A stretch of 64,000 bases of DNA. Source: Ardenticatenaceae bacterium. Lineage in GTDB: Bacteria > Chloroflexota > Anaerolineae > Promineifilales > Promineifilaceae. Below the pieces are notes generated by a model, which was not told the origin of the DNA, made no database searches, and saw only the letters and a program-made list of their open reading frames with translations. This document shows positions 32,003-42,900 of this stretch, piece after piece. The translations under genes and the position numbers were made by a program. Every line of letters begins with the position of its first letter. Positions within the stretch are counted from its first letter, which is position 1. Where the stretch lies: assembly GCA_020634375.1 (NCBI GenBank), contig JACKBX010000004.1:310001-374000 (forward strand). The letters run 5' to 3'.

Positions 32003-32814
32003 TGTCGGTGATGAACCGCCTCCTTGCCTTTCTTATACGTGATTTTCATACGGAGACAAGCTATCGTCTGGGCTTTCTCGTAAGCATTGGCGGGGTTTTC
32101 GTGCGCGTCTTCATCTTCTACTTTTTGGCGCAATTGGTTAACCCCAGCGCCGCTCCCCTTTTATCTGATTACAACGGCGATTACTTCGCTTTCGTCCTCA
32201 TCGGCATCGCTTTTGGCGGCTATTTCAGTACTGGACTCACCGGTTTTGCCAATGCGCTGCGCCAGACGCAAACGACCGGCACGCTGGAAGCGATGATGAT
32301 GACGCCCACCCCCGTTTCGCTGCTCATCGTTGGTTCGGCGGCATGGAGCTATACCTACACTACCTTTCGTGTGCTCATTTACTTGCTTGTGGGGGTTTTG
32401 CTATTGGGGCTGGACTTGGGGCAGGCAAATGTGCCCGCGGCGCTGCTCAGTTTGTTGCTGGCGATCATCTCGTTTGCCAGCATTGGCATCATTGCTGCCA
32501 GCGTGATCATGGTTGTCAAGCGTGGTGATCCGATTACGGCCGTGTTTGGCGGGCTGGCAAACCTGATTGGCGGCGTCTACTATCCCATTGAAATTTTGCC
32601 CAATTGGTTGCAATTCTTCGCCCGGCTGCTGCCCATCACCTACGCGCTGCGGGCCATGCGCCTTTCGCTGCTCAATGGCGCGGGCTGGGCCGAACTGGCC
32701 CCCGACTTGCTGGCGCTGCTGCTTTTTTGCGTGCTGCTGTTCCCCCTCTCGCTGCTCATCTTCCGCTACGCCGTCGAGCAGGCCCGCGCCGATGGCAGCC
32801 TGGCGCAATATTAG
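32002..32814 (+). CDS. ABC-2 type transporter permease
   Basis: A 270-residue membrane protein with six hydrophobic segments, the normal number for an ABC-2 permease. Seen are FLVSIGGVFVRVFIFYFLAQ, the ABC-2 stretch TGTLEAMMMTPTPVSLLIVG, and the late segment PITAVFGGLANLIGGVYYPIEILP, which is typical of the family (given here in outline). Together with the ATPase at 30566 it should form an exporter of unknown substrate. The start overlaps the preceding stop. The ACGGCCGT copy gives ITAVF. Confidence 0.92.
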   Translation: MSVMNRLLAFLIRDFHTETSYRLGFLVSIGGVFVRVFIFYFLAQLVNPSAAPLLSDYNGDYFAFVLIGIAFGGYFSTGLTGFANALRQTQTTGTLEAMMMTPTPVSLLIVGSAAWSYTYTTFRVLIYLLVGVLLLGLDLGQANVPAALLSLLLAIISFASIGIIAASVIMVVKRGDPITAVFGGLANLIGGVYYPIEILPNWLQFFARLLPITYALRAMRLSLLNGAGWAELAPDLLALLLFCVLLFPLSLLIFRYAVEQARADGSLAQY

Positions 32815-32885
32815 TTGCTGGTCATGGGTAGCTGGTTGTTGGTGGCTGGCTGCTGGAGGAGAGGCTTCAGCCGATGCTTGTTAAA

Positions 32886-33100
32886 CCCCTATTGACTATA
32901 CTCCATCCTTCGATTGAGTATGCTCCGTCCCCCACCTGATCATGGTTCGTCTCCCCACTGACTTTAGTCCATCCTCCCGGTAGATACGCTTCGGCTTCCC
33001 CTTGCACATGCTCCATCCTCCGACTGACTTTACTGCATTCTCCCGTTGACTTTGCGCCAAACCCCCATTGACTTTGCACTAAACCCCCACTGACTTTTCC
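32886..33100. repeat. 22-bp tandem repeat (about ten degenerate copies)
   Basis: The core TTGACTTT or CTGACTTT recurs with its G at 32894, 32916, 32938, 32960, about 32983, 33004, 33026, 33048, 33070 and 33092, a mean period of 22 bp. Units read CCCCCATTGACTTTGCACTA with much variation. No ORF in it looks coding. It lies after the ABC operon and before the end of the SnoaL-like gene. Confidence 0.85.
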
Positions 33101-33175
33101 TCTACATGCAAGCGTTCAGCCGGTCAGCCAATCAGTGTGATATACCACCAAAGGTCATACTCTGACATTTTGGGT

Positions 33176-33232
33176 TTGCAGGTTTGCAAGCGGCAAGTTT
33201 TCTCTGGGAAAGGCCACTTGCAGACTTGCCAC
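33176..33232. repeat. GCAAG-word hairpin
   Basis: TTTGCAAGCGGCAAGT on the left and ACTTGCAGACTTGCC on the right form an imperfect stem. It belongs to the same word family as the hairpin at 30483-30560. The remaining bases of the gap up to 33280 show nothing I can name. Confidence 0.6.
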
Positions 33233-33280
33233 GTAACGAAAATATTACTTTGTACTCTTCGTGAGTATAGTTAGCCGTGT

Positions 33281-33757
33281 TTATTGGTATTCAGGGTGTT
33301 GGGCAATGAATTTGTGAAGACCGGCAACGGCCGTGCCGCGCACCCGCTTCTGTACCACTGGACTCCAACCTAGCAAAATCCCCGTTGTTCCCAAAGCCAT
33401 GCGCGTCCAGCGCCACAAATCAAAGCTGTCCCGGTGGCGGATAATCTTGCCATTCTGAAAGGTAAAGGTGGCATCAATGATATTGTGTACCTTGCGCCCG
33501 GTGGAAAAGGTGTATGTCGCTTCCCAATGTGCCTGTCCAGTTGTCTCCTGAGCCTGTACGCCCGAAAAGGTGATTTGCAAATCCTTGCCGCGCTCGCAGA
33601 GCATGTGCCACATGGCCATTGCCTGCTTGCCCTGCAAATCGGTGAAAACGGGGTCTGAAAAGTGAATGTCCGGGTGGTAGCAGGCGATCATGCCGGCATA
33701 ATCGCGTTGTTGAAAAGCGGTGTAAAACGAGGCAATCAGTTCTTTGTGTAGATTCAT
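33281..33757 (-). CDS. SnoaL-like (NTF2-fold) protein
   Basis: A 158-residue NTF2-fold protein of the SnoaL-like kind. It shows the usual pattern KELIASFYTAFQQRDYAGMIACYHPDIHFSDPVF in outline, then an aromatic sheet with HWEATYTFSTGRKVHNIIDA. Such domains include isomerases and hydratases, or act as small-molecule binders; no role is assigned. The ATG at 33757 shares a base with the stop of the upstream YkgJ-like gene (TGATG), so the two are coupled. A TTG one codon upstream is less likely as the start. Confidence 0.85.
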   Translation of the reverse strand: MNLHKELIASFYTAFQQRDYAGMIACYHPDIHFSDPVFTDLQGKQAMAMWHMLCERGKDLQITFSGVQAQETTGQAHWEATYTFSTGRKVHNIIDATFTFQNGKIIRHRDSFDLWRWTRMALGTTGILLGWSPVVQKRVRGTAVAGLHKFIAQHPEYQ

Positions 33758-34188
33758 CAAATTGTCCTTTCTGTTGGTGGGGCAACGGCCGTTTCTTCGT
33801 CCGTTGCCAGTTTTTCATAAGCTTCATCAATTGTCAGTAAATCTTCCGGGCGCAGCGGCGGCAGTCCCCAGGCCAGCCTGGCCCGGTTACAGAGGTCGCT
33901 GGGTGTGCCATCTTCCCACGATACTTTGAGCGTGCGGCAGGGAGACGGCCGTTGCTCATAAATCGTACAGCGTACACATCCCTTCACCTGTCCTTCCAGG
34001 GCGACGCAGCGCGTTGGGTGATGTTTAGTCCCCTTCATCACCGCCCGTACTTCATTCAGTTGTTCTGTTAGCTCCGGTGGAACCGTTCCCCCAAATTCAG
34101 GCGCGGCCTCCGCCCAATAAAATGAAACCCGATAAGTTGCACAACATGCGCCACAACATTGACACACATGCTCTACACTCATATTCAA
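33757..34188 (-). CDS. YkgJ-family cysteine-cluster protein
   Basis: A 143-residue YkgJ/UPF0153-like protein. The opening CQCCGACCATYRVSFYW carries the family CxxCGxCC pattern, and further cysteines occur in RCVALEGQVKGCVRCTIYEQRPSPC. The pattern suits binding of Zn or an Fe-S cluster, but the function of the family is not established. The gene sits between the diaphorase subunit and the SnoaL-like gene on the same strand and overlaps the latter. Confidence 0.9.
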   Translation of the reverse strand: MNMSVEHVCQCCGACCATYRVSFYWAEAAPEFGGTVPPELTEQLNEVRAVMKGTKHHPTRCVALEGQVKGCVRCTIYEQRPSPCRTLKVSWEDGTPSDLCNRARLAWGLPPLRPEDLLTIDEAYEKLATDEETAVAPPTERTI

Positions 34189-34245
34189 TTACGCAAATGA
34201 CGACTCCTTTACCAAATAAATTTGTCATACTGCTCGCAAACGCGG

Positions 34246-34959
34246 TTATGAAACGGTGTGCTTTTTGCGCCGCCCGCGCCGCGTTTGTTGGAAAACCTCA
34301 TCGGGGCTGAAACCTTGTTCCAGCAGTGCCTGCCGCTTTGGCTTGAGCGCACCCGTGGGACAGACGCCCACGCACTGCCCACAAAAGACGCAGGTCGTAT
34401 CTGGCATGGGGTCATCAAAGAAAGTGGCGATTTTGGTGTGGAAGCCGCGCCCCTCAAAGTTCAGGGCAAAGGCGTACTGCGCATCCTCGGCGCAGACCTG
34501 CACACAGCGCCAGCAGTTCACGCACTGGTTGTAATCGCGGATGTAGAAGGGGTTGTCGTCGTGCACGGGGGCTTCGCGCCGTGCGCCGCCAGCAAAGCGT
34601 TCCGTGTCTGCGCCATAGTCTGCCAGCAGCGTTAATATCTCTGGCGCTTCCTCCAGATTGACGGTGGCGGAGAGCATCTCCAAAATGGTGCGCCGCCCGC
34701 GCTGCACGGCTTCGCTGTCGGTTTGTACAGCCATGCCGCTGCTGCACTGCGTGACGCAAGCCGCCGCCTGCACCCGTCCGCCCGTCTCTACCGAGCAAAC
34801 GCGGCACAACCCGTTGGCCGTCAGGTGCGGGTGGTAGCAGATGACGGGAATCTCGATGCCTAATTCTTTGGCCGCATCGAGGATAGTCGTTCCCGCCGCT
34901 ACGGTGATTTCTTTGCCATCTATTGTCAGGGTCACGGTCTCGTTCATAAGTTGCTCCAA
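34246..34959 (-). CDS. HoxU/NuoG-N-terminal-like iron-sulfur subunit
   Basis: A 237-residue electron-transfer protein. An N-terminal [2Fe-2S] ferredoxin domain has its ligands in CYHPHLTANGLCRVCSVETG and a Cys in the QAAAC that follows. Two [4Fe-4S] sites are at CVNCWRCVQVC and CVFCGQCVGVC near the C-terminus. The His-Cys3 cluster motif (HxxxCxxC...C) that HoxU and NuoG carry between these is absent; the segment reads ILEMLSATVNLEEAPEILTL. The NuoE-NuoF fusion gene lies 37 bp upstream. Together they would make an NADH-oxidising (diaphorase) module. No hydrogenase or formate dehydrogenase subunit is found in the window. Confidence 0.88.
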   Translation of the reverse strand: MEQLMNETVTLTIDGKEITVAAGTTILDAAKELGIEIPVICYHPHLTANGLCRVCSVETGGRVQAAACVTQCSSGMAVQTDSEAVQRGRRTILEMLSATVNLEEAPEILTLLADYGADTERFAGGARREAPVHDDNPFYIRDYNQCVNCWRCVQVCAEDAQYAFALNFEGRGFHTKIATFFDDPMPDTTCVFCGQCVGVCPTGALKPKRQALLEQGFSPDEVFQQTRRGRRKKHTVS

Positions 34960-34996
34960 TTTTGCACCAACCTGTCGGCGGCAAACCGATGTTTGG

Positions 34997-36730
34997 TTAC
35001 GGGTTACTGGTGACTAACTCCGGCCAAAGCTGGATGGCGCTGAGTACGGCCGTTCCCGCCGTCTGCCCCAGTCCGCACAAAGATGTATTTGTCATGGCAA
35101 AACCAATGTCTTCCAGCGCCATTTTGTCACCGGGGCGGGGGCCGCCATTGTGCGCCACCCGTTCCAGGATTTCGAGCTGGCGCTGTGTGCCAAGCTGACA
35201 GGGGAAACATTTACCGCAGCTTTCGTGGGCGAAGAAGTGGGCCAGATCGTAAAGCACCTGGCGCATGTCGGTTTGGTCGTCAATGACCATGACCACACCA
35301 GAGCCGAGGGGGAAGTTGTTCGCTTTTGCCCCTTCGTAGGTCAGGGGGGCATCCAGTTTATCCGGGCCGATGAAGACGCCAGCCGCGCCGCCAAGCAGCA
35401 CTGCCTGAATGGAACGGCCGTCCTTCACCCCGCCGCCCATCTCAATCAATTCGCGCACCGTCACGCCAAAGGGCAGCTCGTACAGCCCTGGCTGGGCTAC
35501 ATGCCCGCTGAGGCAGAACCATTTTGTGCCTGTGGATTCTTCTGTGCCGTAGGAAAGCCAATTGTCCAGCCCATAGCGGAACACGGCCAACGCTGCGGCC
35601 AGCGTCTCCACGTTGTTGATGCAGGTGGGCTGCTGGAAGAGGCCATGCGTGGTGGGGAACGGCGGCTTGATGCGCGGGAAGCCGCGTTTGCCCTCAATCG
35701 CCTCAAATAGTGCTGTTTCTTCGCCGCAAATGTATGCGCCCGCGCCTGCCCGGACTTCAATGTCAAAGTTGAAGCCATCATGCCCCAGGATGTTTTGCCC
35801 CAGATAGCCTGCTTGTCGTGCTTGCTGCACGGCCGTTTCCAACCGCCGCCGTGCTCGTGGATACTCGCCGCGAATAAAAATCCAGCCATTTTCTGCGCCA
35901 ATGGCATAGGCTGCCAGTGTCAATGCCTCTACCAGTTGGAAGGGGTCATTCTCCATCAGGCCGCGATCCTTGAATGTGCCCGGTTCGCTCTCATCGGCGT
36001 TGGCGATGATGTGTTTCTCGGCGGGGGAACCGGGTGTGCCGCGTGTGAATTTCCACTTTAGCCCGGTAGGGAACATGGCCCCGCCGCGCCCCACAATGCG
36101 GCTGTCTTGCATGATTTGGATGATTTCTTCGGGGGTGTGCTGCATGGCCTGGCGCAAGCCGCTATAGCCATCGCTGTTCAGGTAATCTGGCAGACTGCCG
36201 GGGTCAATTTGCCCGGCACGATGCAATTTCAATCGGGATTCGCCGTAAATTTTGGGCGCTGGTTCTGGGTACTCACTTGCTAAAAATGCGCCGACGCTGT
36301 CAAGGGTTAAGTCTCCGGCGGGGCGTTCGCCGTGCAGGGCGCAGGGGGCGTGTTCGCACATGCCCAGGCAGGGCGCGTGTTCGTAGGTGATACGGCCGTC
36401 TGCGCTCGTCTCTCCATGCGCCAACCCCAATTCATTTTCGATGGCGGCGGCCACATTGCCCGCTCCGGCTAACTGGCAGGCCACGTCTGTACAGACGCGG
36501 ATGACTTGTTTGGCGGTCGGTTCGTTGTAGAACATGGTGTAGAACTCGACCACGCCGTGAATGTCGGCCAGGGGCACGCGCAGGGTGCGGCTGATGGCTT
36601 CTTGCACTTCACGAGGCAGCCAGCCGTAAAGGGCTTGGGCGTCGTGCAGAAGAGGAAGGAGGGCGTCGCGGGAACGGCCGTTATACCTTTCTAACAAAGG
36701 TGTCAAAAGAGTCAGGTCGGGAGCAGTCAC
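34997..36730 (-). CDS. NuoE-NuoF fusion: NADH-oxidising flavoprotein
   Basis: A 577-residue fusion. Residues 1-150 are NuoE-like with a thioredoxin-fold [2Fe-2S] site (CTDVACQLAGAG and CLGMCEHAPC). Residues 180-577 are NuoF-like: FMN/NADH motif GRGGAMFPTGLKWKF, ANADESEPGTFKDR, the GAGAYICGEETAL loop, and the N3 [4Fe-4S] ligands in ESCGKCFPCQLG with a later Cys in TSLCGLGQT. It oxidises NADH or reduces NAD in complex I, HoxEF or NAD-dependent formate dehydrogenase. The start is GTG at 36730 with GAGGTG 9 bases upstream. A dyad operator-like site lies about 60 bp upstream. Confidence 0.94.
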   Translation of the reverse strand: MTAPDLTLLTPLLERYNGRSRDALLPLLHDAQALYGWLPREVQEAISRTLRVPLADIHGVVEFYTMFYNEPTAKQVIRVCTDVACQLAGAGNVAAAIENELGLAHGETSADGRITYEHAPCLGMCEHAPCALHGERPAGDLTLDSVGAFLASEYPEPAPKIYGESRLKLHRAGQIDPGSLPDYLNSDGYSGLRQAMQHTPEEIIQIMQDSRIVGRGGAMFPTGLKWKFTRGTPGSPAEKHIIANADESEPGTFKDRGLMENDPFQLVEALTLAAYAIGAENGWIFIRGEYPRARRRLETAVQQARQAGYLGQNILGHDGFNFDIEVRAGAGAYICGEETALFEAIEGKRGFPRIKPPFPTTHGLFQQPTCINNVETLAAALAVFRYGLDNWLSYGTEESTGTKWFCLSGHVAQPGLYELPFGVTVRELIEMGGGVKDGRSIQAVLLGGAAGVFIGPDKLDAPLTYEGAKANNFPLGSGVVMVIDDQTDMRQVLYDLAHFFAHESCGKCFPCQLGTQRQLEILERVAHNGGPRPGDKMALEDIGFAMTNTSLCGLGQTAGTAVLSAIQLWPELVTSNP

Positions 36731-36783
36731 AATGTCACCTCACAGGTGTTCAAGATCAGGTATATGTTGCACAGCGAGGATAT

Positions 36784-36799
36784 TTAGCGAAATCGCTAA
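36784..36799. promoter_or_regulatory. Operator-like dyad TTAGCGAaaTCGCTAA
   Basis: A perfect 7-2-7 dyad lies 54 bp upstream of the GTG start of the NuoE-NuoF gene. The size and position fit a repressor site; no regulator is known for it. Confidence 0.4.
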
Positions 36800-36871
36800 T
36801 AAAGCCATTTCCATTTTAAGTGATCTTGCCCAAAAGACAACCGCTTGTAATAGATGGCATCTTACGAAAAA

Positions 36872-36901
36872 CAAAGCCGCAAAAATGACTTTGCGGCTTT
36901 G
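36872..36901 (-). terminator. Rho-independent terminator after the giant surface protein
   Basis: A perfect 12-bp stem, CAAAGCCGCAAA (36872-36883) with its complement (36890-36901), and a 6-nt loop. On the minus strand TTTTT follows. It ends the transcript of the gene at 36967-43212. Confidence 0.92.
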
Positions 36902-36966
36902 TGCAAGATATTTGATTGTTTTGAGAATGGGGCCTGGCGGCATGTCCGCCAGGCTGCCATGTATCA

Positions 36967-39900
36967 TTATGCGTGGCTACGCCGCCGCAAGATGAGGGCG
37001 GTGAAGAAGGCCATGCCTAGCGTGAGCAGCAGGGTGATGAAGGGGACGGCCGTTGGGCTACTGTTGAAGGATTGCAGGGAAACGGCCGTTGGGTCCGTTG
37101 TCCACTGATAATCTTCAACCTCACCATTGATTGCCAGTCCAGTGTAGGCGGCTGCCGGATTGTATGGTTGTTCCGCAAAGAGCCGGAAGCGGGCATTGAT
37201 TAGCGATGGCTGAGCCTCTGTTCCCGAACAGGTTCCGTCATCAGCGCAGAAGGTATCAGCCGGTACGTCAATGAGGAAGTTCTGTGCTGAACCGCCTGTA
37301 TCGCTGACAGCCTGGCTGATAACCATTTCGCCAGCATCATTAAAATCGCCATCTTCGTTAAAGTCAATCCAGGCAACGAGCCAACCACTGCCATGAATGG
37401 TGATGTTGAGTGAGCCACCGTTCGCTCCGTTGTCCCAGTCCATCAGACCGCCAGGGCCAGGGCCGAGGGCCACGCCATCTTCATCCGCGCCGTCACCGGT
37501 GGCCGAGTTGGTCGGTTGGCCGTTTGGCTCCGTGTCGCCGATGGTGTTGCCTAGATAGATAGCACCAGAAGTGGGGATAATATGTCGTGCGCCGTTTTCA
37601 TTCAGTGTGGTGATGCCGTAGTCCAGGTAGCCTACGCTGTCCCCTGGCAGGTCGCCCAGGTCAATGCGGGAGAGGAAGCCAAAGTCATTATCGGGAGAAC
37701 TTTCTCCGTTGACATTATCCTCATTGGCATCCAGGTCTACAAGGTGATAGGTGGTTGGCGAAGTCGTTGCCGTGGGATCTGTGCCGGTCAAGTTGGGGGC
37801 TTCGTCATTAACTGAAACCACATAACAACCATCGGCTAGATTGCCGAAACTGTAGTTGCCGCTGGCGTCAGTGGTCGTGGTGCCTGTTAGACCAACAACG
37901 GTTTCGTTCCCATCGTTACAAGTCCCATCACCGCCATCGTCCAGACGATAGAGGTAAATGGTAACGCCCTCATAGCGTGTGTCTTCGCCTGTATCTATCA
38001 GCGTATTGTCGTTGTCGTCGTGGAAGACTGTGCCGCTGAGGCTGTTGTTGCCAAAGTAGCGGTAGCCGAAGTCGGCGTTGAGGTTGCTGTCGCCGGCTGC
38101 GGCAAGGGTGACGGCCGTTTCGCTGTCCGGGCTTGTTGTGTTGCTGTCCAGATCGTAAGTGGGTGTTAACCCGGTGGGCAAGGTTGCCGTATCTACCGTT
38201 ACCGTCCAGGTTCCCGCGCCGATGTTGATGAAGCTGTAGTAGCCTTCGTAGTCGGTGGTGGTGGTGAGAACGGCCGTGCTTGCGTCGCAAGGCGTGCTGT
38301 TGCACAGCCACACACGCACGTCAGCGATGCCCGGTTCCGCACTGTCCTGGTTGCCATCACCATTGCCATCCAGCCAAACAAAGTCGCCGATGATGCCCAC
38401 CGGTATGTAACCGAAGTCCGCACCCAGGAAGGTTTGCCCAGGCCCCAGGTCAATGGTTTCGGTCTGGCTGTCACAGTAGCCAGTCCAGGGTGCGCCGGGG
38501 TCGGGGTCGCAAGGGATGCCGTTGGTGTCGGGGTCGCCGGTGAGGGTACGGCCGTTAATCGGGGCACTACTCGTATCGACCACCACGCGGTACTGCCCGC
38601 TGGGCAAGCCGCTGAACAGGTAATTGCCATTCGCATCTGTGATGTCACTGGCATAGAAGACCCAAGCAGAGCCATTCCATATCTCCAGGGTGACGTTTAC
38701 ACCGGGAATGCCTTCTTCGTTCCAGTCTTGCTCGGCGTTGCTGTTAGCGTCCCAGTAGATGGTGTCGCCAATGCTGCCGCTGGGAGTGAAGCCGAAGTCG
38801 GCGTCAAGGTAGGCATCGCCTACAGCTAGGTTGGTAACGGCCGTTGGGTTATTGTTCGTCGTTAGCACGTAAGGAACGCCGTTGCTGGTGGGTAGTTGCG
38901 GGTCTGCTTCATCCACCTGCACCCAGTAATCAAGCGTGCCATTGGCATAAACATTGCTGAATTCATAAAGACCGTTGGTGTCGGTGCTGGTTGTGCCTAC
39001 ATAAGCATCATCCGTACCGGGTTCAAAGATTCCATCGCCATCATCCACGTACAGGTTAACGCTGATGTCTGGTATGCCTGATTCGCTGCTATCTTGTGCC
39101 GTGTTGCGGTTCAGGTCGCCCCAAACGTAATCGCCAATGGTGGCGGTACCTTGTGGTTGGTAGCCAAAGTCCACATCTAACTTGTCGTTGACACCATCGG
39201 TGCTAAAGGCGTGTTTGTCGTCTAACGTGCCATCGGGGTCGCCGGTGGGCACGTAGCCAGTGGGCAGGTCGCTGCTATCCACGATAACCAGGTAGCTGCC
39301 CGCCGGATAACCGCCCGTGTTGATGTCGGTAAAGAGATAGTTGCCGTTTGAGTCAGTCGTGTCTGTTTCCAGCAACGTATCTTCGGCGTCTACAATACCG
39401 TTTCCGTTAATATCGCGGTATAGGTAAACGTCTACGTTGGGAATGCCTGGTTCGCCTTCGTTGCCATTGGCATCGTTGCCATCGCCTTGCTGCCCATTGC
39501 CATCCCAATCGATGTAGATGGTGTCGCCGATGTTGGCCCCGGTGTAGCCAAAGTCGTAACCGCCATAGATGGTCTCGGTGGCACTAGCAACGGTAATGCT
39601 GTATTGGTTGTTGCAGGTACCGCAGGTTTGAGTGGAGTCTTGGCCGTTGGGTTCTGAAACTTGTGTGCCGGGGGGATCCACAATGATGGTATGCGAGCCA
39701 TCGGAGACGTTAGTGAATTGGTATAGGCCGTTTTCATCTGTCGTGGTACATGTGGATGGGGATACGGTGTCTAAACAGACTTGGACACCCCCGATATAGG
39801 TTTCGTTTGTATCTATAGCAGGATTATCGGCATCGGCATCAATATCATGCCACACAGAGCCATAGACAATGCTGCCCCCGTTGTAGCCAAAATCGCGGGC

Positions 39901-42900
39901 CAAGTCATCAGCCGTACCCAAGTTAGAGGTTTGAGTATCGCCACCTGTTGTCGAAGTCAGGTTGGTCAAGATGGGGCTTGCGGTTTCATTAATGACCACA
40001 TCGTAATTCACACCAGCGGGCAGCCCCTCAAAGAGGTAGTTACCGTTGGTGTCGGTGGTAGTGGTGATGATTAAGTCGCCATTGCTATAGATTTGACCCT
40101 GATAGAAAACATCGTCGTTGCTGGCAACATATAATTGAACCACTACGCCAGCCAGACCAGGTTCAGCACCGTTCTGCGTGCTGCTGCCGTCGGCGTCAAA
40201 CCATACGGTGTCGCCAATGTCGTAGGCTGTATAAACATCAGCGGCGACACTATCGTTGGCATCATTGGCGGAACGGCCGTCCAGATACTTCGCTCCAGAG
40301 GTTTCTGCTGTATTAGTGAATACATCCGGGTTGGTCAGAGGGGTCAAAACCTTAAAGACAACCTCGATTTGCTGCGTTTCACCCGCTTCCAATGGCCCAA
40401 CATTATTCCACGTCAGCGTGCCCGCAGACTGCGACGACACAGGTGGATTAGCAGACACAAATTCCAACTCTTCCGGGTCATAAGTGTCAGTCACTGGCAC
40501 AGGATTAAGCGTGTCGCCCGGATCACCACAAATTTCATCAGTGTTAATGACAAAGGCTACTGCATCTACACCAATTTGCCCGGCATTGTTGCCAGAAGTT
40601 TTGTCCGCTACCAGTTGAACCGTTGGCGGGTTAAGGTTTCCAGCCGAAAAGCTGTCCCACGTCCAAGCAATATTTGTCCAGTTTGTAATTTCAATGACAT
40701 ACGTTGTTCCCGCACTGCCAGTGAAATAAGTGACATCATTACCATAAAAATCAAATGTATCGCTGGCACCATCGCTATTAACAATCACTCGAAGAAACTC
40801 TGTTGCAGCGAGATCTGTTATCTCTTGAGCATATAAAACGAGTTTGACACTGTTTAACGTTCCTTGTGGTGACAAATTCCCAAACAGGCTTTGATACATA
40901 TTCTGCGGGTTATTGCCGATAGTCGCTACAGCATAGTTACCATCAGTAATTGATTCGGCATAACTGGGATGATCCCACCAAGTGTTCGAATTACCGGTAA
41001 CTTCTGATAATCCTGCCCATAGAGGGTATTCGCAAGTATTGCCCGGCCCAGTACCCGCAGGGCGGGTGTTAATGACGTTGATAATGTAGTTGGCAAGCTG
41101 GCCTTCATAAAGGTTGTCATAGGTACCATTATCATATTCGCCATTGATCAGCGATTTGGTCAAATCGAGGATAGGGCCAAAGCCAAAGTCAGCGTCGTTG
41201 TAATCTGTGCCGTCAACAGTGATGTTCACAGCGTGAATTTTAGGTGTGGTGTAGTTGTAGCCAGTAGGTAAATCGGGATCGAAGCCATCAACGGTGACGA
41301 TGTAGTTGCCGATGGGTAATTGTGTAAAGTCATAACCACCGCCAGCAGTTGTGTCTTGCATGTCAATGAGAACGTCCCCATCATCTAGCAGGCCATCCCC
41401 ATTTTTATCCCAGTAGAGCGAAACGGTGATTGCCGCAATACCGGTTTCGCCGCCACCGTCTTGTACACCATCTGTATCCAGGTCGCGCCAGACGAAATCG
41501 CCAATGGTGCTATTGCCGGTCACCATGGTGATGTCGTCGCCGCAGGCGAAGTCTGTGCCGCCACCAAAATTGGCGCACGCTTCGTTTTCAATGAATGGGT
41601 TGCCACCATCAGTGATGTAAGTGGCGGGTACTCGCGCCTGGAAGGTAGCATTACCACTGCCACCAACCGGCACCGGGTCATCAAGCCACCATTCAATAAT
41701 GAAGGTGTTTGGCGCAGTACTTAATGTGTCACCAGGGTCGGTAAGTGTCCAGGTAGCACCGCCATCGGTAGAGTAACGAATGGTGGCGCTGCTGCTATAA
41801 CCGGTGAAGGAGGCCGAGGCTGTCCCCCCCACATATTCCAACCCTTCTGGCACACTATCACGAACAACCAAAGGCATATTGACGCCACTGCTGTTGAGCG
41901 TAAGGCCAGCCGCATAAGTAGCGCTTTCGTTAACAAAAGGAATGTTGTATGTGATCAGATTGTTTGGAGCCACGCTGTCTGGGCTGCCCGATTTGCTAAT
42001 GGTTACTTCTGGGGCGCTGCTTTGTACGTTGGGGATACCTGTGCCATAGTCGCCGTTGAATTTTTCGTTGTCGGAACCGGAGGCTACTTCCTGGTACGGG
42101 CTGATAGGCACAGAGCAAGGCCCGGTAAGCGCTAGGAACGTGTAACGGACTTCGCCACGCACGCCATTATTGTCTGGAGGCAGGTTGGTGAAGTAAAGCG
42201 GCCCGCCGTAAATGGGGTCGGGGGTCAAATCATCAGTGTGAAGGATCATGTCTGGTTGACCCGCTCCACGCGAAACGGTAAGCACGGTAGAAGTACGAAT
42301 GAGCCGGAAGCAAGAAGGATCGTAGCTGGGATCGCCAAAGGGTTGCAGCCAGGCATTGTAGTCTGGTACGTAGTCGGTGTCGTTATCAAAGCCCTGACGG
42401 ATGTTGCCCAGCGTGTAGAGGACGCCGTTGGTGGTGATAACTTGCCCCGGGACGATGGTGGTGGTGTCGGTGTTGAACCAATTCCCATCAGGATTGGGTT
42501 TGATTTTGTTGGCCATGGCAGATATTTCGTTGCGCATGGTCATGGTCCAACTTTGATTATCGGAGTGGGGGGTACCACTCCCTTCTTCTTGTCCGGTGGC
42601 CCACATGTCAAACGAGAGGGATAGATCATCTTCCGGCCAAACTGACGTCCCCCAGGTAGGCGTTGTGCTGCAAGGAGGCTCTATCGGGTTGCCACTGCCG
42701 TCATTGGCGCAGGCCGGGTAACTAAAGTGCCAATACTGTACTTTACACTCACCAGGTGCCAGGTCCCCAATGTAACGAGTGGCGTCGGCAGTGCCGATGG
42801 CACCACCTACGTGGGTAAAAGCATATTCCCCTGTATTAGCCAGGTAATTTAATGGCTGCCCCACACCAAATTCTGAATCTGTGGCACTGTCGCGTGCAGG

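Noticed and set aside
31662..32042. 126-codon open frame overlapping the unknown gene in the ABC operon
   Set aside because: It would run into the permease gene and lacks the stop-start overlap that supports the 31598-32002 frame.
32886..33100. CRISPR array
   Set aside because: The 22-bp units follow each other without spacers and have diverged; no cas gene is present. The same holds for the arrays at 14541 and 49870.
40135..40836. Plus-strand 233-codon open frame antisense to the giant surface protein
   Set aside because: It lies within a well-supported coding region with clear domains on the other strand, has no ribosome site and its translation looks unlike a protein.
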